Shown here: positions 23,936 to 36,615 of the stretch, piece by piece | How positions within the stretch are numbered: the stretch's first letter is position 1 | How the letters are laid out: each line of letters begins with the position of its first letter | Source of the DNA: Halichondria panicea | Taxonomy: Eukaryota; Porifera; Demospongiae; Suberitida; Halichondriidae | Reading direction: 5' to 3' | Length of the DNA stretch: 64,000 bases | NCBI RefSeq assembly: GCF_963675165.1 | Contig: NC_087388.1 | Location: forward strand, 6,171,651 to 6,235,650 | Notes under the pieces: model-generated | Databases searched by the model: none | The model's input: the letters and a program-made list of their open reading frames with translations, nothing else | Told to the model about the DNA's origin: nothing | Made by a program: the position numbers and the translations under genes

Positions 23936-23971
23936 CCCACCTGCACTGGCGAGCACTCTTGTGGTACTCTA

Positions 23972-25567
23972 ATGATATTCATGCTTTGTTTCCGTGCAGA
24001 TGCTGCAGTGGAGGATGATGACGAAATGGTCGATGGCATGGCTCCGACTCCCAAACGGAGGAAGCTGGCGAGGGACAATGGACTCCAAAAAGCTAAGTCC
24101 ACAGGAAGATACCCCGTCTTTGGCGGTGTGGTCGGTCCTGTCGATCAACTTGATCCGTCTGTAACTCCATGCCTAGATTTTGTTAAGTTACTTTGGCCCG
24201 ATAGTTTGTGTGAGTACATAGCCGAACAGACCAACCTGTACGCTAGGCAGTGTGGTGCTAAGGGTTGGTCAGCTACAAACAGTGCCGAATTGTGGGTGTT
24301 TTTGGGGATTGTACTAGAGATGGGCATTCATAGGCTCCCTGAAATTACGGACTACTGGTCCAAGGATCCCCTTTTAGGTGTACAATGTGTGAGCAATGTA
24401 ATGTCGCTCAAAAGGTTCCAAAGTTTATGGCGGTATCTGCACTGTGAGGACAATACGTCCATCACTGATGCACGTAAGGTAACTAGCAAGCTAAAAACTG
24501 TTTTAGAGACTCTTAAAGCCAACTACTTCATGAGGTATAATCCCAGTCAGGAGCTTTCCGTTGATGAGATGATGATAAAGTACAAGGGTCGTAAAAGCGG
24601 GAAAATTCATATGCCCAAGAAGCCTGTTAAACTGGGGTTCAAGGTATGGTGCTGCTCATGTTCATGCTGTGGGTATCTCTGTGTGTTTGATGTATACAGT
24701 GGTAAGCTCACCGATTCCTCTGGGAAAAAGATAGCTGTGAAAGGGCTTGTGAAAAATGTAGTCCATCGTTTACTCACTCCTTTTTATGGTCATCAGCATG
24801 TTGTGTACATGGACAACTTTTACACGTCCGGTCCATTGATAGAAGAGTTGGCTAAGCAAAATGTGTTTACTGTCGGCACAATTTTGAAGAATGCTGCTGG
24901 TTTCCCAGCAAGTCTTAAGGATGTGGTACTCGACAAAGGTGACTATACGTCCATGACTGTTGGTGATATTTCTTACTCTATGTTTAACGACCGTAGAGTT
25001 GTGTCCTTTGCAACAAATGTGTTCCCTGACCATATGCCCCACACTGTAATGCGAATGCACAAAGACGGTACCCTACGCTCTCAGAGTGTCCCCCCCTGTC
25101 TCCCTGCATATAACATGTACATGGGAGGAGTTGACAATACAGGGCGTATGAGGAAAACCTATGGGTACGATAGAAAGTGTCGGCGGTATTGGTTCAGGAT
25201 TTTCTTTCAATTCCTTGACGTTAGTGTGAATAATGCATACATTCTATACAGGCACAACTGTGTCAGGGTGGGTTCAAAGGCCATGCCTTTGAAAGGGTTT
25301 CGATTGGAACTAATTCATAGTCTATTGGGTGTGCCACGTACTCGTAGCAGTGCCTCAGGTCTGGCCAGTCTAAATATCGTTTTCCCCCCATCACAGGGCG
25401 CACGTGTGAGTGCAAATAGTGTCGGAGTGTCTCGTGGGCGCTGTCAAGTGTGTGTTCGGGAGAAGATCCCTAGCAGAGAGCAGCAACACACTGCAATGGC
25501 ATGTCCCCACTGTCGCATAAGAATATGCAAAGGACACTCTGTTATCGGACACACATGTGCTAGCTAA
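23972..25567 (+). CDS. piggyBac-family transposase, intact
   Basis: A 531-codon open frame from ATG 23972 (the frame is open upstream to 23900; ATG 24026 is another candidate). DDE_Tnp_1_7 features are all visible: the first catalytic Asp in SVDEMMIKYKGR (about residue 198), the second in VYMDNFYTSGPL (about 281) and the third in MGGVDNTGRMRKTYG (about 388). A Cys/His-rich C-terminal zinc-binding domain (CQVCVREKIPSREQQH, then ACPHCRIRICKGH) ends the protein. These enzymes excise and insert DNA at TTAA. A possible splice acceptor (TTCCGTGCAG, 23990-23999) may join an upstream exon. No internal stop or frameshift. Terminal inverted repeats were not found. An AATAAA lies about 90 bp after the stop. 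Confidence 0.9.
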   Translation: MIFMLCFRADAAVEDDDEMVDGMAPTPKRRKLARDNGLQKAKSTGRYPVFGGVVGPVDQLDPSVTPCLDFVKLLWPDSLCEYIAEQTNLYARQCGAKGWSATNSAELWVFLGIVLEMGIHRLPEITDYWSKDPLLGVQCVSNVMSLKRFQSLWRYLHCEDNTSITDARKVTSKLKTVLETLKANYFMRYNPSQELSVDEMMIKYKGRKSGKIHMPKKPVKLGFKVWCCSCSCCGYLCVFDVYSGKLTDSSGKKIAVKGLVKNVVHRLLTPFYGHQHVVYMDNFYTSGPLIEELAKQNVFTVGTILKNAAGFPASLKDVVLDKGDYTSMTVGDISYSMFNDRRVVSFATNVFPDHMPHTVMRMHKDGTLRSQSVPPCLPAYNMYMGGVDNTGRMRKTYGYDRKCRRYWFRIFFQFLDVSVNNAYILYRHNCVRVGSKAMPLKGFRLELIHSLLGVPRTRSSASGLASLNIVFPPSQGARVSANSVGVSRGRCQVCVREKIPSREQQHTAMACPHCRIRICKGHSVIGHTCAS

Positions 25568-26989
25568 TGTGCTGTGTGACTGATTTTTGTTAGATGGTAC
25601 TCTCCTGGTCTAAATTGGCCTTGGAGAGGGGAGGAAAGGGGTATTATTTCAATGATTAATAAAATTGTGATAAAGAATTCAGTTGTATATGAGAGGCCCT
25701 AACCCACTCTGTTGTAAATTCTGTTGTAATTATCTCTTTCCTTGGCAATCTGTTGTAGAAATTACAACAATGGGTAAGGAATCGTTATGATGAATTAGAT
25801 GAAGTTGTATGTGAGCTCCTCCCTGACAAACAAACTGTAGTCTAGGTAACCGCCTTATCAGTCAAGTAGGCTAAAAATCTGTGTCCTTTGATGTAAGCTT
25901 TGATGTCTCTTTGTGCATATGTAGTTATAAAAAAAAAAAAAAAAAAAAAAGAAACCTTTGACTAGCTAGGAAGAGTAGCAGCAGTAGGCAGCAGTAGTAG
26001 TAGCAGTGCAAGCAGGACTAGACTAGATTAAAAAGTTGGTGGAAAGAATAACTGACCGTTTGGACGTCACCTGGCTGCCAGACTTTCATCTGGACTCTTC
26101 CCCCTGAGTAGCTGGCCTTTCTCTAAGCCACAAAACTGAGCAAGAAGCTGAAGAAGCAGCTAGACAGAGACATGTACCTAGCCTTGAGAATTGGGAGGCG
26201 TGGCTCAACTAGTTAGCCCAGCCCAGAGGAATTGTTACCGTGGGTACTGAACAACCGTAGAAGTAGGGCTACCCCTGGCTTTACTGAATTAACTAGCTGT
26301 GTCTGCTGTCTAGTTGGACCAGATTTAGCTAGATAATGGGGTAGAGAATAGTTGAGCGGTGCTGTGTGTAGCTTGAACTGTACTGGCTGGCAAGAATCTA
26401 GTAAGCACCCTATGCACTGATAACTCGTCAGAATGGAGGGTATGTTCTAGGGATCTGGACAGCTGTACATCCAAAGGAGCCAGGGAGTGCCAATCATCTT
26501 CTCCCAGTCTCTGACACGCTAAACAAAAGGAGCTAGAACTGGGAGTCCCAGCTAGAATTGCTAGCCGGATCTAGACTAATAGAATGACTTGGAGGCGTGG
26601 TGAGGCCGGATCCACACTAATTGATCGACCTAAAGACGCTCCTGTTCCAGATTTCACGAATGGCAAGGAAAGGGTTAAGCGAGGCGCGGATGTTTATCGA
26701 GGTCATATGTGAAGTACATTGAAATCTACTTCCGTTTCCAATCCCTCTCTCCTACATCTATGCTTTTTCTTACTGTACGCCCATTTCTTTCTTTGCTGCC
26801 TCACTATGTCTTTCTTATGTTTATGGATGAACAGTGACAAGAGCAAGAAAAAGTAAGGCCTGGGAACCAGGCTACTAAATACTAGCCAAATCGTACGAGT
26901 TCATTGTACGTAAAAGTCTGCTGCTGGTACCTCAAAATGGCTGACATTCCAATGACATCATTATTAATTACATCACTGCAATGGGTCTA

Positions 26990-27225
26990 TAGGGGGTATA
27001 TTTCGAGGGTATAAATTTTCGCGGATGGACCATTACAAAGGATTTCGTGGATTTTATTTTCGTGGTCTGAGCTCCAGCCTTTTGGCGCATGCGCACATCA
27101 ACATGCAGCTGTACCTCCACACCGTTAACCTCGAATCCATAATACTGAACACGCCTACTATTCATAAATTTTCGCGGTACAGGCTCAATCCGCGAAAACC
27201 GCGAACATTTATACCCTAATAGCCT
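26990..27225. mobile_element. foldback MITE, GGGTATATTTCGAGGGTATA type
   Basis: Left half GGGTATATTTCGAGGGTATA with TTTTCGCGGATGGACC; right half CCGCGAAAACCGCG with AACATTTATACCCT. The same family as 46250-46452. Confidence 0.7.
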
Positions 27226-27228
27226 CGA

Positions 27229-27300
27229 TCCCAGGCCGAGTTTTCGCTTTTATAACGGTTAGGCGAACAACTAGGCCTCCTGGTACTAGTTGTCTGCGCA
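27229..27300. mobile_element. solo terminal repeat of the Mutator-like element
   Basis: Matches the left ~75 bp of the element at 34216-35315 (GCCTCGATCCCAGGCCGAG, then TTATAACGGTTAGGCGAACA). No inverse partner was seen nearby. Confidence 0.6.
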
Positions 27301-27554
27301 TGTATGTCCATGCAGCCATCAGCTGAGTCACTCGCGTATCAATGATCAGACAGAAATGAGGTCAAAGGTCAAATGTTATTGGCATCCCACGCAATGGGAT
27401 CAAAGGTCAAATGTTTTTAGTGGGCGTGTACGTGGATGCCCAGGGGGTTCGCATGGTTAACACTGGATAATAGTAGCGAGCTCTTTTATCTATGGGTGCA
27501 CTGAGCTAGCTCCGCAGAGATCTAGATCTATATTCTATAGCTAGCTGGCCGGCC

Positions 27555-30500
27555 ATGAGCAAGAGAAGGATAAGTGTGAAGCCTAAGTCTCAATCTATCT
27601 CCTACTTTGAAGTATCTCCTTCAAAACGTCGTGCTGTGCATAAAAAGTCTCTCTCTTTGTCTGCTGTGCCAGAATCCTCTTCTGTTAATTCTTCCAGCAG
27701 TACTAGGTTCCTCTCCAGTGATAAAAATGAAGCTGAAGAAGTAGATGTACATGGAGCGAGCAGGCCTACTGATGTTATCAGTGGCGACTCTCCAGATGTA
27801 TTAATCAGTAGTGAGTGGCATGATCATGATCCAGAGAGCTCGGGGCAGGATGACATCACTTTTCCAGACACGGTGAGCTCAAGTGCTTATGAGAAGCGAC
27901 AGCAGAAGGCTGCTGACAACTGGGCTGAAGTGCGTGTCCAGTTGCTACGTGCCAGTGTAGAAACCGGAATTCCTTCCCCTTGTTCTGTGTGTGCCGAGTG
28001 TGAAGAACCCGCTGTTGCAATTTGCCGGGATTGTGGACCACAGGCATACTACTGTGCCAACCATGTGGACTCAGTACACTCTCTGACAAATATTTTTCAT
28101 CGACCTTTTCTCTGGAAAGTATGCACTAATCAAACATACTGCTGTACATTTGTGATTATTTAATGCATGCGATCTGATTTTACAGAATGGAATGCTTCAC
28201 CCATACTATTTCAAGCAGTCGAGAACCTTTCCAGCACTTCATTGTTGCTGTACAACTTACATAAAAGAAGTTGTTTGTCTTGATCCTAAAGGTATTTGTT
28301 TAACTACACTGATATAGCCTGTGTCTAAGAATCCAATGACTTACAGGTTTCCAGCATTGTGTGTGCGTAACCTTCTGCAAGTGTGAGCCTGAGGCTGTTA
28401 CTCTTGTGCGGCATAACATGTGGCCAGCGACACCAGCAACTCCCACCCTAGCATTTCATCAGGATCTGCTACTATGGATGGAGTCACTTTTGCTGGAAGG
28501 GTGTATTGGTGTCGATGCTTTTTGTCGTTCTCTTGAATATAAAATTGGAAGAGATACATGTATCAGCAAACAAGTATGTGAATTTGATGTCGGTTATAAT
28601 TATACATTAATTGTTGCGCACTGATGAGGTGTACATGTTGCATGCGTCAGCAATCGCTTGAGGTACACACTTTTAATTGTCAGTTGTTTTAATCTGTTTA
28701 TTCTTCTATAGCTCCGGAAGATCTATCCTGTCATGATTGATGCATTTGAAGAATATAGGTAGGGTATATTAATTGTGAAAGAACATAATACGACATATTC
28801 ACATTAACATTCAGGTTCAACAGATATCAACTCGACTGTCTTCTATTTTTGTCTCCTGACTTGAACACTACAGCTATCTGCCCTGCCTGTCCTCAGGTTT
28901 GTGGTTTTGTTATAGCAATTAGACTCTGGCAGCCTATACTTACCTTTTACCTGCAGAGCAATGGAACTCAAATTATATACATGGATGGTGTATTTGGACT
29001 ATGTCAGAAAAAGTCTGCTGGTGTTAGTGTTCGACCACCACTCTTCTCTGGTGTATTCTTTGAGGAACAGCAAGCAGTAGATGAGTTTGTTGCTGATTAT
29101 GATACATTTGGCCAGATAATCGACAAGGTAAGGTTTTAGCGTTATACTTAATTGGTCAAGTGTGAAAACCTGCGCTATACAATTTGGATGTAATTAAATA
29201 GACTTTTAGCACATTTCACTCAGTTAATTTTATCCTGGCATTAGGGGTGTCATGAGTTCCTCGCTGGAGACACTTTGCGCTCCAAATCAAGGTACGCAGT
29301 TCTAGATGAAACTGCCGTGTTTGGAAGCATCTGTCGTCATGAGTTTCCCCAGAGATTTCTGAATATGAAGCATGGAGAAAGGTATGTACGTAAAATTAAG
29401 GTTTTCAAAAAGAGCATATACATGGTGCATTGTTAAAAATTAAGGTATTCTGTATCTTAATTATCTAGACTAGCATATCCTGTGTACCTGCTAAAGAAGG
29501 CACACCAAAACAAGGGTGACAAGTGTCTGTTGTTACTGTATGATATTGCCTGCTTACTCGAAACTCATCTGAAGGTTTGTGTCTCAATAGTCAGATGTAA
29601 TCTTAATTAGTACGCACTCATATTTGATTACTTCTCCAGAATCGTGGACATCTTGACATGTTAGAAAAGACAACATTAGGAGTGCCAATTTTTCATGTCT
29701 ATGGGCATTGTGCATTCTGTCAGGTAAGAAGAAAGACGCCAAAGCTGTGTGTTAATAACTTACTGTTGTATTATACATGTAGCTGACATATTCACCTAGA
29801 GTCCTAACTGGATGCGGACTTACTGATGGTGAAGCTATGGAGAGACTGTGGTCATATCTAAGAAGATTTGCTAAATCCACCAAAGAAATGCGACCATCTC
29901 ATCGCATTGATGTCCTTACCTCAGCTCTATTACATTATGCATCAAGAGTACGTCTTAATCTAGGTTTGTTTTTTGTTAGGGCTACCATAATATTAGCTCT
30001 CAGCACTAGTTGGTATGCACCTATGTATGCTTTGCATAAAGGAAAAAAAATGCTAACTCTTGTATACGTAGGGGCATCGTTAGTCAAAAAGCTGAAGAAC
30101 GCCCAAAACACTCAAGAGTCAAATGGTTAGACGTAGTCAAGAATAAAGTTTGTGAATTTTGTGCACTTTTATATTGCACCTTCAGGTACACTGACGGAGT
30201 CATCAGCTGAACAATTGCAGAAACAATAACACGGGCTGTTCGCAAGGAGTCAAACTGATCTGAGTGAGCATTAATTATATATATCAGATGATTGTATCAA
30301 AATTGTGATGACACTTTGACAGGTTTCGGGCAACGTCACAAAACCTTTCAGAACATCCTTCATATTGCTCGCAAGCGTAGGTTTTTAATATCTACCAAAG
30401 CGAGATACGCTGGTAAGAATGTTAGTCAGCACAATCATGTAATTATATAAATAATAGTTAAGTAATAATTATGATTTAGAAGCCCAAAGAGCTGGTTGTA

Positions 30501-31283
30501 TAGTATCCCGAACGTAGTGAGGGTTCTTCTAGCCCTATAGGGCTTCTAAATTATGTGGAAACTTCCTAAACAGCTAGTGTCTAAGCATTAATTTTATTTT
30601 TATTATAGCAACCATGATTCTCTAGCCAATCAGATTTTGATCTACATGATTTTCTAAGTTGGATAGAACACTACCTTTAGCCAATCAGATTGTAGTATGT
30701 ATGCATGCTAACATGATCTATGTACTTTGTTACAGATGGTCAATCGATTGCTGCACGCCTTGCAAAGAAGATATCATCAAGTACGAGTACGCTGAAACGA
30801 ACAGTGAGCAGATTTAATGGTATGCGTTATGATCAATTTGAAGGAGTAGCATACCATCTGCCAGCCAATTTGAATTGGGAGACAGTTTCCAATTTGGAAG
30901 AATTGTCTACGTTGGAGGTCGCGTCGGCTGGAAATTGTACCATTCCCATTCATTTGTGGATAAAAGTTGTGAGAGCGTGTAATATGAAGGAAAGGGCAAC
31001 GGAAGAAGTGAAGATGATAATGGAAGAAATTAATACTGTTGCCAACAACCTGAAATACGAGCATTCCGTAATAAGTCGTCATATACAGGATATCGCCACA
31101 TCTGATAGTCTGTCTCTGTTTCAGAAAGGTTGCCTTAACCTTTTGCACCGAAGATTATTACTGTGCGAATCTTATTTAATTACGTTTTCCAGAACAGTTA
31201 ACCAGTATCATACTGTAGAGCTACCTGATACCAGCTTATTAGGTCCAGATGGTTCATTTTTTTTACAATTGTCAAATCCATGA
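27555..31283 (+). CDS. KDZ (Kyakuja-Dileera-Zisupton) transposase, multi-exon
   Basis: Exons 27555-28118, 28186-28291, 28347-28573, 28712-28758, 28815-28896, 28957-29127, 29245-29381, 29469-29574, 29640-29723 and 29783-29963 join in phase. Further exons lie between 30072 and 30419 (one near 30327-30414), and the last is 30736-31283. The N-terminus is polar and basic. A Cys-cluster follows (CSVCAECEEPAVAICRDCG, then HCVCVTFCKCEP). The DDE core is visible as YMDGVFGLC, LLLYDIACLLETH and GLTDGEAMERLWSYLRRF, with FHVYGHCAFCQ between. The C-terminal exon is helical. This order is typical of KDZ transposases. No stop disrupts the resolved exons, but joins at 29963-30736 are uncertain. Confidence 0.85.
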
Positions 31284-31786
31284 ACATGATTACCCTTCCA
31301 TTACTGATATTATTTGTACAGACAGTAGTAGTGATGATGATTCTGACGTCGACAATTGAACACTTATCTTTTTTATGTACTTTAATTAATAATTTATTAA
31401 TCACACTTTAATTAATTAGCTATAGGCAGTCATTATTTCTTAAACATCAATGCCTTTTATAAATTGAAGTCAAGGCTATTATAAGTCAACCGCGCGCATG
31501 CATAATTAAACATTATATGAATATGAACTGCATATAGTTTTGACAATTATATATATAGTCCTAAACTCGGACATAAATTATTATCTATGTCATACATACA
31601 ATTGTACATACATAATTATATACGTACGTACAAACAATAATAACGTAATCTTACTTACGTATACAGTACACAAGATAGAGAGAATATAGAATCGCGAATA
31701 AAATGGAAGGAAACCTTTACCATTCCTATTACAATTGTATATACAATAATTATAACAATTATCATAGTAGTTTTATAGTCAGCTGG
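31284..31786. other. convergent intergenic AT-rich spacer
   Basis: Separates the 3' ends of the KDZ transposase and the HMG-box gene. AT-rich with TATATA and TACGTA runs. No gene seen. Confidence 0.5.
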
Positions 31787-33269
31787 TTATTTACGTTTGC
31801 GATTAGTTCTTGTATGAAGTGGGGAGACATCAGCTACGTTTGATATCATACTGCTCGGCCATTCCACGATGATCCCTGTGCTCAATTTATTTTCCCCAAA
31901 AGCATCTTCAAACCAAGCTACAGCACCAACTTGTACAACATCCACAACGGAAAGCGTTTCACAATCTTTTTGGCAAGGACGACCATGAATGGTTTTATGT
32001 ACACCAGGAAGCACTGTACCTGTCGCAACAATACTTCCATCTCTGCCTTTCATAAAAATCGTACTGACGGTATCAGTGTTAGAAATAGCTTGATTGGACA
32101 AGATTCCAGAAGGTGTTGCTTTGGTTGTAGTTTTAGTGGTTGATTTCTTCACAGTGGAAATAACAGCTTTGGATGTAGTAGATGAGGTGGTGTTGATTGG
32201 GTTTGCGTTTGTTGAGGTAACATTGAATGAGCTGGAATTTGTGTTCAGACTGGTTGTACTTGCCGAGGCTGCAGTGGCTGGGGTAGCAAATTGTTTCTTG
32301 GACAGGTCATCTGTAGTAATAATTAGAGAAACGAGGTGTACAGTTTGTCGTGCACACAAAGCAATCAGTTTTACGTAATCAAATAATGGTATCTACATTA
32401 CATTTACTTATAAAGCCTTACCATACAGAAAGTATAGGAGCTGAAGGATGACAGGATTGCAGGGTGAGATTGAAGAAATTTTTTCCCATCTGTGGTTCCC
32501 ACACTTAAAACCTTTTTATTAACAAACATCATTGTAGCCATCTCACAACCAAGTGATTGCAGCAGATTGGCCTGTATAAGTGCACAAGGTAAATATAGCC
32601 ACATGTTAGGGTTTAGTGTGTTGTCTACATTATAGGCATTATATCATTTATAAGCCCGCCTCATAGTAAAAGTAATTATTTCCTTAGCTCGCATAAATTG
32701 GACCTGTCGCAACATCATAATAATTATGTTCACAAAAATAATTAATTTTAGGTGATAAAATACAATATTATATGTGCCGTCTATACGTGCACATATAGTA
32801 CTCACAACACCTACATCTCCCTGATGTCTCTTAGCAACCCGAACAATGAGCTGCCTCTTTTTTTCCGGCGTTAGTTCCTCCTCATCCTCCTCCTCATTGC
32901 TACCCTCAATATCATTTGCTACTGCATTGTACTTTTCCTTATCAGCAGTGCTGATTTTTCTCCAAGCCTCTGCCATCAATTTTGATTTATCTGAGAGAGT
33001 CTTCTCTTTGAGATCTAATATAATCGTGCATTTGCTGAATAGTGAGTGAATGCACAACTTTTATATACGGCATGCATGTCATTAAAATAAACTATCCACC
33101 ATAAAATCTACGTACCTTGTTGTTTGTGAAACTCTTTACTGAAGACATTAAAGCCAGAGGCCTGCCTTAATTTCCTACGTGTGGACAGCTTTTTAGTTCT
33201 AGCACGAGGAACAGTGTCACAATGAGAGCTGGTGTGTCGTTTCTTGTGATTGTTTATCCAATACTGCAT
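31787..33269 (-). CDS. HMG-box-like protein convergent with the KDZ transposase
   Basis: Exons on the reverse strand: 33116-33269 (MQYWINNHKKRH start, then RRKLRQASGFNVFSKEF), 32806-33014 (LSDKSKLMAEAWRKISTADK, then EKYNAVAND), 32422-32571, and a terminal exon from about 32308 to a stop at 31787. The first two together form an HMG-box-like fold (FNVFSKEF...MAEAWRKIS...EKYNAVA), a DNA-bending domain, followed by an acidic stretch. The final exon is Ser/Thr/Asn-rich with a basic end (RTNRKRK). The exon 3-4 phase does not close, so an exon may be missing. It is probably a second gene of the KDZ element, by proximity. Confidence 0.6.
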
Positions 33270-33525
33270 GTATGCATGTGCGTATTTAGTTTTGGTAGTG
33301 TGTATGTTGCTGTACGCACACACACACACAGACCCACATGTACACACGCATACACACATACGCGCACATGTACACACACACACATACACACGCGCGCACG
33401 CACGAGTTACTCTACTTTGCTATGGTGTACCTCGTCCTTAAAGAATTGCTCCTTCATCCGCGCACTCCCTTGTATATTATATTAAAGGTCCATGTACATA
33501 ATCTCGATTCCAGGCCGCAAGGAAA

Positions 33526-33724
<199 letters not shown>

Positions 33725-34215
33725 TTAATGATCCCAGACTAAATAATTGGACAAAGCTAAAGCCATCTCATGTGTAACCAATACCGACTGCATGTACATG
33801 TTACAAATACTATACTACCAATTAAAGTCCATATAATACTAAGGCAGCGTGTATACACATAACCAATATTGACTGCAATCAATGCTACTACCAAGTAGTA
33901 GCTACATGTGTCAGGCTACAGCCTAAAAGTAAAAGTAACCAATGCTTGACTACAATCAATACTGCTAGTCTTTACAGCAGGTGATGTGTACAGGGTGAAA
34001 CATCTGTACCTTAATTAGCTGCAAGGGCTGATAAAGAGAAGAGGGCATGCAACTCACTATTAGTTTAATGTGCGAGCAAAACTGCATTCAATTTATTTTA
34101 TAGCTATCTGCACATGTACTTTACACAAAATCAGAAGTAGTTTGTGCTTTTCCAGTAAATTCCACCGCCCATGCACTTACAGTTTTTGCTCGCAAGCTGT
34201 TGCATGCCCTCTTCT

Positions 34216-35315
34216 TAGCCTCGATCCCAGGCCGAGTTTTCGCTTTTATAACGGTTAGGCGAACAACTGGGCCTGGTACTAGTTGTCTGCGCATGCGTCA
34301 AATTTTCATTGTATATTTGTGGTCGGCAAAAATATTTAATAAATCAATAATGGAAATTTGTACACAGAAAATGCACAGAGTGAGTACACAAAAGATGCAC
34401 ATAGGGAGCTGCTTCACAAAGGCCTGGGGAGTTGCCAGTTGTGCTGCAGCACAATTACAGTGACCCAGGGCAACTTCAAGATGATTGAATGCCTTCAAAT
34501 TACGTTTCAAAAAGATTTAGCAGGCTGCTGGACTTCTCTGATTCTAGGCCCCAACTCGTAACTCATTGCTTGAGAAAACGTAGATTCTCTTGATGTCTCT
34601 GAGCTACCCAGCAACGCTCGAATGAGCAGGTCATACTCCAGTCCTGTGTCTGTGAGTATAGGACAATATTAAAAGAAACCAAAGACGGTTAAACCCTTAC
34701 CTCAAACTGTCCAGTCTCGTCCGTTAGTATAGCCAAGAGGAGCACTGTTGGGATAGCTGGATATTAGCCATTGCTCCTGTACAGAGAAGTAGACATTTTA
34801 AATACGTGTAGATCTATACATATTAAATTTCTCGGTTATAGTGTCATTGTCGACGAGCTGATGATGGCAGCACCAAGTTCTCTAGCTCACACTCTTCACT
34901 TGATCCACCATATTAATGATGAAACTATATATAGTCTACCTACGTACCGGTAGATCTTGCCAAACATGAACAAGACTTGATAGCATAGCCATCCATAGGG
35001 CCCACACAAAAATATCTGACCTTAACAAGCTTGACAAAGCTTTATACCTCTTCCCTTGTTGTTCAGTCTTCAGAATAAGCTTCAGAGAAGAGAGAAGCTT
35101 CAGCTAAGAGCCATTCCAATCGATTCCAATAATGATAAAACGGGAACTGACTTCTAGTACACGATAGTACACGAATATAAATGTCACGAAAGTGAACGAG
35201 AATATCCATTCGTCAGAATCTGACGAACGACTGACGCATGCGCAGACAACTAGTACCAGGCCCAGTTGTTCGCCTAACCGTTATAAAAGCGAAAACTCGG
35301 CCTGGGATCGAGGCT
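34216..35315. mobile_element. Mutator-like non-autonomous element, 1.1 kb
   Basis: Terminal inverted repeats of about 85 bp: left TAGCCTCGATCCCAGGCCGA, right the inverse ending GGCCTGGGATCGAGGCTA. They are flanked by the 10-bp direct repeat GCCCTCTTCT (34206-34215 and 35316-35325). Long inverted repeats with 9-10 bp duplication are the signature of MULE elements. No transposase frame inside. Confidence 0.8.
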
Positions 35316-35436
35316 AGCCCTCTTCTATTTATTAACCCTTGATAATAAACCATGTTGACTCTACGATCAATATACTGGTAATTTACTCAACTCTCACGCA
35401 AATGCTAGTAGAAAGGCAGACCTAAAACGCAATTAA

Positions 35437-35920
35437 CTGGTCACGTGACCAAAATTGCTGTCCAAAGCGCAATGCTTACTTGGCAATTTTTTAGGATCTT
35501 TTTTGGACATAAGCAGACGGTAAGAGATGTAGAGAGTATTTGTATAGCTAGAAATTAATTGTATATAGGGGCTAGACGAAGTTTAATTACAAATGCATGT
35601 ATTTGATGACAGCTTGTTAGTGACAATGTACATTTTTGACGTATAGGTATCAGATATGGACCGCATACCTAAAAAGAAGTCTAAGGCATCCAAGGTAAAG
35701 CTACAAGCAAGCTCAAGACTCCTTAAAAAGTCGACATAACTGTTACAACTTATCCCGATCTTCAACCTTTCCTAAATATGATTGTGCTAATCCTATACAC
35801 AATTACTTTCTAGCTATATAGTGACTGCTTATGTTCAAAAAAGATCCTAAAACAGTTTAGCAGAATGTGCATATATGCCAAGAAAGCATTGCGCTTTCTG
35901 CAATTTTGGTCACGTGACGT
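35437..35920. mobile_element. inverted-repeat element with GGTCACGTGACC ends
   Basis: Left arm GTCACGTGACCAAAATTGCT; right arm the inverse (GCAATTTTGGTCACGTGAC). Further inverse matches are GCGCAATGCTT and AGGATCTTTTTTG. Arms are about 75 bp with a unique centre. Target duplication not resolved. Confidence 0.65.
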
Positions 35921-36043
35921 CAGCCTACAAGGTAACTAACCAGTTGACTATGATCAATACTGTTACTAAGCAACGTGGGTGGACAATTAATTTATTATTT
36001 ACCGTATTTATCTCATTGAACAGTATTTTATCTTATTGTGATA

Positions 36044-36615
36044 TAGCCTCCTTCTCAAGGCCTAAACAATTAGGCCTGCTACTGACTGCTTGCGCATGCG
36101 TCAAATTATTGGATAATATTCCCGTAATGTTTCCATTAAACTGAGTTTTTACCCGAATTATATCCTGAATAACATATACAGACAAAGAATACTCTTCATA
36201 AAGTCAGACACAGAGCTATATAGCTAGCTAGCTAGAGACAGAGCTGTATTGGTTACAGCAGCAATTTCTTTCTGATAGAGTCGACTTTCACCAAGGTTAG
36301 TGTCAGATGGGCGTGGCCTATCCATATAGGCTATTGTCAGCCTTCCCCTCCGTTCAGAGGATTGTTATCCACACGGTTGCAGGCTGTGAGTCCTTTGTTA
36401 ACATAGTAGGCTAAGGGTAGCTATTAGAATGCTATCACACGGGCTACAATCACACTTCTATCCACTTTCTTCAATCCACTTCCGTTCGTTGTGACGTCAT
36501 TGTTTTACTGAGCAAAATACAATGGTATCCGAATTACCCACTTTCTGGGTAATAGGTGGCGCATGCGCAAACAGTCGATACCAGGCCCTCTCTTAGCGGC
36601 CTGGAATCGAGGCTA
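36044..36615. mobile_element. Mutator-like non-autonomous element, 0.57 kb
   Basis: Starts TAGCCTC, ends GAGGCTA, and is flanked by a perfect 9-bp duplication ATTGTGATA (36035-36043 and 36616-36624). Subterminal CGCATGCG is shared with 34216-35315, but the inverted repeats are more decayed. Confidence 0.75.

Larger units (their letters stand above)
25568..27554. other. spacer with A-tract, MITE and inverted-repeat fragment; no gene seen
   Basis: Holds a run of about 24 A at 25928-25951, a stretch to about 26870 with no recognisable domain, a foldback MITE at 26990-27225 and a single terminal repeat of the Mutator-like family at 27229-27300. Confidence 0.5.

Noticed and set aside
25928-25951. 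A-run as the tail of a retroposed sequence
   Set aside because: No upstream LINE/SINE body or target duplication could be recognised, so no element is called.
35656-35697. Short frame MDRIPKKKSKASK with a donor-like end
   Set aside because: Inside a transposon-like inverted repeat, with no downstream exon in phase found.
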